NCBI GenBank assembly: GCA_947178125.1
Contig: CAMWXB010000046.1
Span: forward strand, 1 to 33,912
Direction: 5' to 3'
Origin: an uncultured Lachnospiraceae bacterium
Lineage (GTDB): Bacteria; Bacillota; Clostridia; Lachnospirales; Lachnospiraceae
DNA length: 33,912 bases
Part shown: positions 33,904 to 33,912 of the stretch, one piece after another
Layout: every line of letters begins with the position of its first letter
Position numbering within the stretch: position 1 is the stretch's first letter
Notes under the pieces: generated by a model
What the model saw: the letters and a program-made list of their open reading frames with translations, nothing else
Databases searched by the model: none
Told to the model about the DNA's origin: nothing
Program-made: the position numbers and the translations under genes

Positions 33904-33912
33904 GATTAAGAG

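Noticed and set aside
1..33912. CRISPR array, prophage or tRNA genes
   Set aside because: No regularly spaced repeats, phage structural genes, integrase or cloverleaf-like sequences were seen on either strand.

Overview
The window looks like chromosomal DNA of a Gram-positive, spore-forming anaerobe of the Clostridia, most likely a Lachnospiraceae-type gut or rumen bacterium. The basis is the mix of gene families: Lpl/Ytc-type sugar ABC permeases, YesM/YesN-type two-component proteins, an AraR-type repressor, SpmB, Pta-AckA, and strong purine-rich ribosome binding sites. I name no species. I saw no rRNA, tRNA, CRISPR array, transposase or phage gene.

Layout. (1) 1-2371: tandem hairpins, then a methyl-accepting chemotaxis protein. 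(2) 2629-14493: a plus-strand locus for pectin side chains and rhamnogalacturonan I. It holds a GH43 enzyme, an oligosaccharide ABC importer (lipoprotein plus two permeases, no ATPase), a CE12-like acetylesterase, a second GH43, an ankyrin-GH43 fusion, a degenerate GH105-like protein and an intact GH105. None of the hydrolases has a visible signal peptide. I infer that short acetylated, arabinosylated or unsaturated oligosaccharides are imported and then taken apart in the cytoplasm, with a shared MsmX-type ATPase encoded elsewhere. (3) 14624-19009: SDR oxidoreductase, NTF2-like protein, phosphate acetyltransferase, acetate kinase and ROK sugar kinase. (4) 19062-20236: an orphan spmB and a membrane-anchored Mrr-type nuclease. 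(5) 20370-25374: an ABC exporter pair whose permease carries a very long symmetric coiled-coil hairpin, followed by a MarR regulator. (6) 25350-28378, minus strand: a DUF885 putative metallopeptidase and a diguanylate cyclase. (7) 28500-32723: a sugar-sensing set of histidine kinase, YtfQ-like binding lipoprotein and AraC-type response regulator. (8) 32720-33805, minus strand: an AraR-like repressor.

Most notable points. The last 16 codons of a second chemotaxis gene survive as a scar directly upstream of the ABC importer promoter, so the first GH43 gene lies between two MCP 3' ends. An ankyrin domain is fused to a GH43 enzyme. A GH105 paralogue keeps both active-site aspartates but lacks the segment with the conserved His and Arg. 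The FtsX-like permease has an insert of about 430 residues with its turn almost exactly at the midpoint. A family of composite stem-loops recurs between transcription units at about 13.3, 14.5, 20.2 and 24.8 kb, with a possible relative at position 1.

All functional assignments come from reading motifs and family resemblance by eye. No database search was run.
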